Source: Paenibacillus polymyxa
GTDB taxonomy: Bacteria; Bacillota; Bacilli; Paenibacillales; Paenibacillaceae
Length of the DNA: 64,000 nt
Reading direction: 5' to 3'
NCBI RefSeq assembly: GCF_018614975.1
Contig: NZ_JAGGNR010000014.1
Location: forward strand, 395,052-459,051
In this document: positions 61,653 to 64,000 of the stretch, in pieces
How the letters are laid out: each line of letters opens with the position of its first letter
Position numbering within the stretch: position 1 is the stretch's first letter
The notes under the pieces: model-generated
Database searches by the model: none
Told to the model about the DNA's origin: nothing
What the model saw: only the letters and a program-made list of their open reading frames with translations
Position numbers and translations under genes: made by a program

Positions 61653-61782
61653 CTTGTGATATCTCTCCTTTCTTGTATAGTTTATCGTTGGATTGATTAA
61701 CATGTGGTTCTCCTCATAATAACTAGGATCTGAATTCATTTGGTAAACATAAGGTGAGTTTAGACTCCAGTTCCACGTTGGG

Positions 61783-62256
61783 TTATCTTTCAAAATGGGC
61801 TCGTTCTTCTTGGTTGGAGCTAAAAATATAATCTGGATAATGGTTTGCCATGGGTGGAAGCTGATTCTCCGGGAAAAACTGCAAATCCTTCATCTCTTCA
61901 TTATCGGGCGTAAGTTGTCCAGATTTGATCCTGCATTCAAATACGATAGTCAAATATTCGACCTGATGACCGTTACTGTATGTAAACCGTCTTGCTTCAC
62001 CTCCGTATACTCCGATAATCTTCTCGGGTTCAACGACCAGACCTGTCTCTTCCAGTGCCTCTCTCACCATCGCTTGCGCCGGTGTCTCACCAAGCTCAAT
62101 CGCTCCAGCAATTAACCCCCAGGTTGATTCGTTATGTTTACGACCGAACAGAATTCCACCTTGTTCATTTCGGATAATCCCAGCGACACCTGGCATAAAA
62201 ATAAGCTCGTTGCCGATCTTGTCCCTGAGGTTTATGTAATAGTCTGACATGCCCAT
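61783..62256 (-). CDS. Nudix hydrolase
   Basis: 157 residues from the ATG at 62256, ten bases after AGGAGG. The Nudix box GAIELGETPAQAMVREALEETGL is canonical near residue 52. The preceding ESTWGLIAGAIE and following YGGEARRFTYSNGHQVEYL place it with ADP-ribose/NTP-type hydrolases. Just after the HAD gene. Confidence 0.86.
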   Translation of the reverse strand: MGMSDYYINLRDKIGNELIFMPGVAGIIRNEQGGILFGRKHNESTWGLIAGAIELGETPAQAMVREALEETGLVVEPEKIIGVYGGEARRFTYSNGHQVEYLTIVFECRIKSGQLTPDNEEMKDLQFFPENQLPPMANHYPDYIFSSNQEERAHFER

Positions 62257-62276
62257 ACAGGTGTACCTCCTGTCTT

Positions 62277-62825
62277 TTATTCTCTGAATTCCTTTCCATG
62301 AATGATCCATTGTACGGCATCCCAAATATCCTCTGCGATATAATCAGGTTCGGTCTCCGTCCATTTGTCTCTGAATTTAGTTAATGAAGATTCCCCCCAC
62401 CCTGTTCTCACCATGATCTTGGTCGCTCCTACGGCATGGGCAGCAAGCATGTCTGTATCTCCTACATCTCCAATAACGATGCATTTGGATAAATCCAGGC
62501 CGTGTTCCTCTGAAGCTTGCAGTAACATTCCGGGTCTCGGCTTTCGGCAACTGCATTCTTGCTCATGCGGACATATATAGGAGTGATCGAATCCATACTC
62601 GCGAAACTGCGCTTCAAACTCCTGAACACTTGCTTCTCCACGTGAGATTCGATATTGATTCGTAAACGCCAGTACCATAATTCCTTCTCGTTTCAAAAGC
62701 ATAATTGCTTCTTGAGCATTGGGGTATAATCTGAAATCTCTCGGATGAATAAAATGACCTGTACCACCGATAGTTCCATCTCTGTCTATAAAAACAGCTT
62801 GTACATTCCCATTTGCTTTCATCAT
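62277..62825 (-). CDS. HAD-IIIA family phosphatase (GmhB-like)
   Basis: 182 residues. Motif I VFIDRDGTIGG, motif II TNQ, and the zinc-binding loop CPHEQECSCRKPRPGM match D-glycero-D-manno-heptose 1,7-bisphosphatase-type enzymes; GDVGDTDMLAAH is motif IV. No heptose pathway is visible, so the substrate may differ. Confidence 0.87.
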   Translation of the reverse strand: MMKANGNVQAVFIDRDGTIGGTGHFIHPRDFRLYPNAQEAIMLLKREGIMVLAFTNQYRISRGEASVQEFEAQFREYGFDHSYICPHEQECSCRKPRPGMLLQASEEHGLDLSKCIVIGDVGDTDMLAAHAVGATKIMVRTGWGESSLTKFRDKWTETEPDYIAEDIWDAVQWIIHGKEFRE

Positions 62826-62885
62826 GGTCTGTTCCTTTCCGAGAACATATTATTGTATCTCTCGCCTCGATATAAAATTAGTTCC

Positions 62886-63101
62886 CTATACTTTCTCGTC
62901 AAAAATATGCTTGCTGTCATCTTGCTGCTTATGGTGTTGTTGTTTTTTAATTTCAGTTTTCAGATAGTGCACTTCTTTGATGAGTAGATCCAGCTTTTGG
63001 GATGATTTAGATGAATCTACGGCATAACGAATGATTGCCGCAAAGATAAGAACTACAATAATACTAATAATTGGTACGATTAAAGCCCAGAATAACTCCA
63101 T
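62886..63101 (-). CDS. small single-TM protein with coiled-coil-like tail
   Basis: 71 residues from the ATG at 63101: MELFWALIVPIISIIVVLIF, then a polar tail with LDLLIKEVHYLKTEIKKQQH likely coiled coil. AAGGAG lies about 12 bases before the ATG, so the TTG three codons upstream could also serve. Resembles phage-holin-regulator-like small proteins; function unknown. Confidence 0.6.
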   Translation of the reverse strand: MELFWALIVPIISIIVVLIFAAIIRYAVDSSKSSQKLDLLIKEVHYLKTEIKKQQHHKQQDDSKHIFDEKV

Positions 63102-63473
63102 ATTGTTGTTCAACTCCTTGATGACTAAAAAACATCCATTGGTTAATAGTACCATTTCATTGAAACTAAAATAAAGGAGATATCCCTTTTCTCATCAAAA
63201 ATTTCATCCACCATATATCAGAGAATTGATCAAGTAGTATATTCTATTTTCCAATGCACAATCAAGTATTTAATAAGCCATCACAATAACGTAGAATCTG
63301 CTCTAGAAATGGTGCATTTGTCGAATTCCATATCCATCGGGAACACTAGTAGAAGAATATTGTAATTTATTGAACCCAGTATTATGTTTCTATCCCTCCA
63401 ATTTTATATTAGAGATAAATTCTCTTTTTCGCTATTTGATACAAATTAATTACAAATAAATCCATTGTTTGGG

Positions 63474-63502
63474 TTGAATTACACAATCACACAATGTATA
63501 AT
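63474..63502 (+). promoter_or_regulatory. promoter of the secreted protein gene
   Basis: TTGAAT, 17 bases, TATAAT, about 80 bases before the gene start. The rest of the gap 63102-63579 is AT-rich with no gene I can support. Confidence 0.75.
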
Positions 63503-63579
63503 ATGGGTGATTTTCCCTATTAAGGAGAGGGAAGGAATTGAAATTAAATAGACTATTTTTCTGAGGAGGATTTACACGT

Positions 63580-64000
63580 ATGAAGAAAGTCATGAGTATT
63601 CTTTTGTCCTTTGCATTGATTCTGATGTTAAATGTTCCTGTTTATGCTGATAGCGGTTCTAACGATGCCCCCACGAAGTACTTAGGAACCTCAATGCCAA
63701 TAAAAGAGTTCGATAAAGTATATGGTAGTAAAAATAGTGAGTCTCATGTAAACAAATTACAAAGTTCAGATGCGTTACTATTTCTTGATGAGATAACAAT
63801 TGATCAAGAGAATGTTAGCTTTAATGCTGAAATTGAGTATAACAACTCTAAAAAAACATTAAATGCTAGTGGTAGTTTGCGTAGTAGTTACAAAAATGAA
63901 GATGGTATTAACAGTACCGTTGGAGAAATGATTGATCAAAGTAATGAATTTAATGTTCTTCTTTTTGAAATCTATGATGACACGCCTGTTGAATATCCTA
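63580..64000 (+). CDS. secreted protein, 3' end beyond window
   Basis: First 140 residues of an exported protein: signal peptide MKKVMSILLSFALILMLN with cleavage predicted after VYA (about residue 24), then DSGSNDAPTKYLGTSMPIKE and a beta-rich part. GAGGAGGA precedes the ATG. Family not recognised from this part; it continues past the right edge. Confidence 0.8.
   Translation, partial: MKKVMSILLSFALILMLNVPVYADSGSNDAPTKYLGTSMPIKEFDKVYGSKNSESHVNKLQSSDALLFLDEITIDQENVSFNAEIEYNNSKKTLNASGSLRSSYKNEDGINSTVGEMIDQSNEFNVLLFEIYDDTPVEYP

Noticed and set aside
1..64000. CRISPR arrays, insertion sequences, rRNA and tRNA genes
   Set aside because: I saw no regularly spaced repeats, no transposase-like product and no conserved RNA gene sequence anywhere in the window.

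Overview
The window looks like a piece of a Paenibacillus-type chromosome (Firmicutes, order Bacillales). Supporting signs are strong AGGAGG ribosome binding sites with frequent GTG and TTG starts, a spo0M sporulation gene, BceRSAB-type and HssRS/HrtBA-type sensor-transporter modules, catabolite-response and PTS-antitermination signals, and moderate GC. This is inference from gene content; no rRNA or tRNA gene is present to confirm it. Most genes lie on the minus strand. Plus-strand exceptions are spo0M, a family 4 glycosyltransferase, the GlcNAc PTS cassette, czcD, a short fragment at 53.0 kb and a secreted protein cut by the right edge.

Layout. 0-3.0 kb: a Bce-type antimicrobial-peptide detoxification module (response regulator, intramembrane-sensing kinase, ABC ATPase, permease cut by the left edge), with a BceR-like inverted repeat at the kinase/ATPase junction. 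3.2-9.3 kb: small enzymes (benzil-reductase-like SDR, two methyltransferases, DJ-1, DinB, an AAC(6')-like acetyltransferase, cupin) and a decayed acetyltransferase/VOC pair. 9.4-17.1 kb: spo0M, then a complete operon for a mannosyl compound (fructose-family PTS EIIA, EIIB and EIIC, GH38 mannosidase, ManR/MngR-like PRD regulator) with a cre site in its leader. 17.3-43.8 kb: a long mixed stretch of small monocistrons and short overlapping operons, very rich in GNAT acetyltransferases, Nudix and HAD hydrolases, phosphatases, small membrane proteins and lipoproteins, two zinc-dependent phospholipase C paralogues and a LytTR/DUF3021 pair. 43.9-47.1 kb: a visibly GC-richer PTS cassette (antiterminator, EIIA, GlcNAc-type EIICB) behind a promoter and a RAT/terminator switch. 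47.1-50.3 kb: a GT2-GtrA glycosyltransferase, a phosphodiester glycosidase and a frameshifted radical SAM/SPASM gene. 50.3-55.0 kb: pdxH and more small genes. 55.1-59.1 kb: a heme sensing and efflux module (hssR, hssS, hrtB, hrtA). 59.2-60.4 kb: czcD behind a near-consensus promoter carrying a palindromic operator. 60.4-64 kb: SHOCT, MepB, Nudix and HAD genes.

The sensor-transporter modules (Bce, HssRS-HrtBA, czcD) and the two PTS modules read as self-contained units, each with a recognisable cis-regulatory signal. The strongest novelty candidate is a 169-residue protein at 36.8 kb that joins an XRE DNA-binding domain to what looks like DnaA domain I. The second general feature is an unusual number of genes broken by one- or two-base indels with otherwise intact reading frames on both sides (about 21.6, 31.7, 32.3, 34.9, 37.8, 49.9 and 53.8 kb). 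That pattern points to uncorrected sequencing indels or recent decay and should be resolved before function is argued for those loci. I found no CRISPR array, insertion sequence, rRNA or tRNA.
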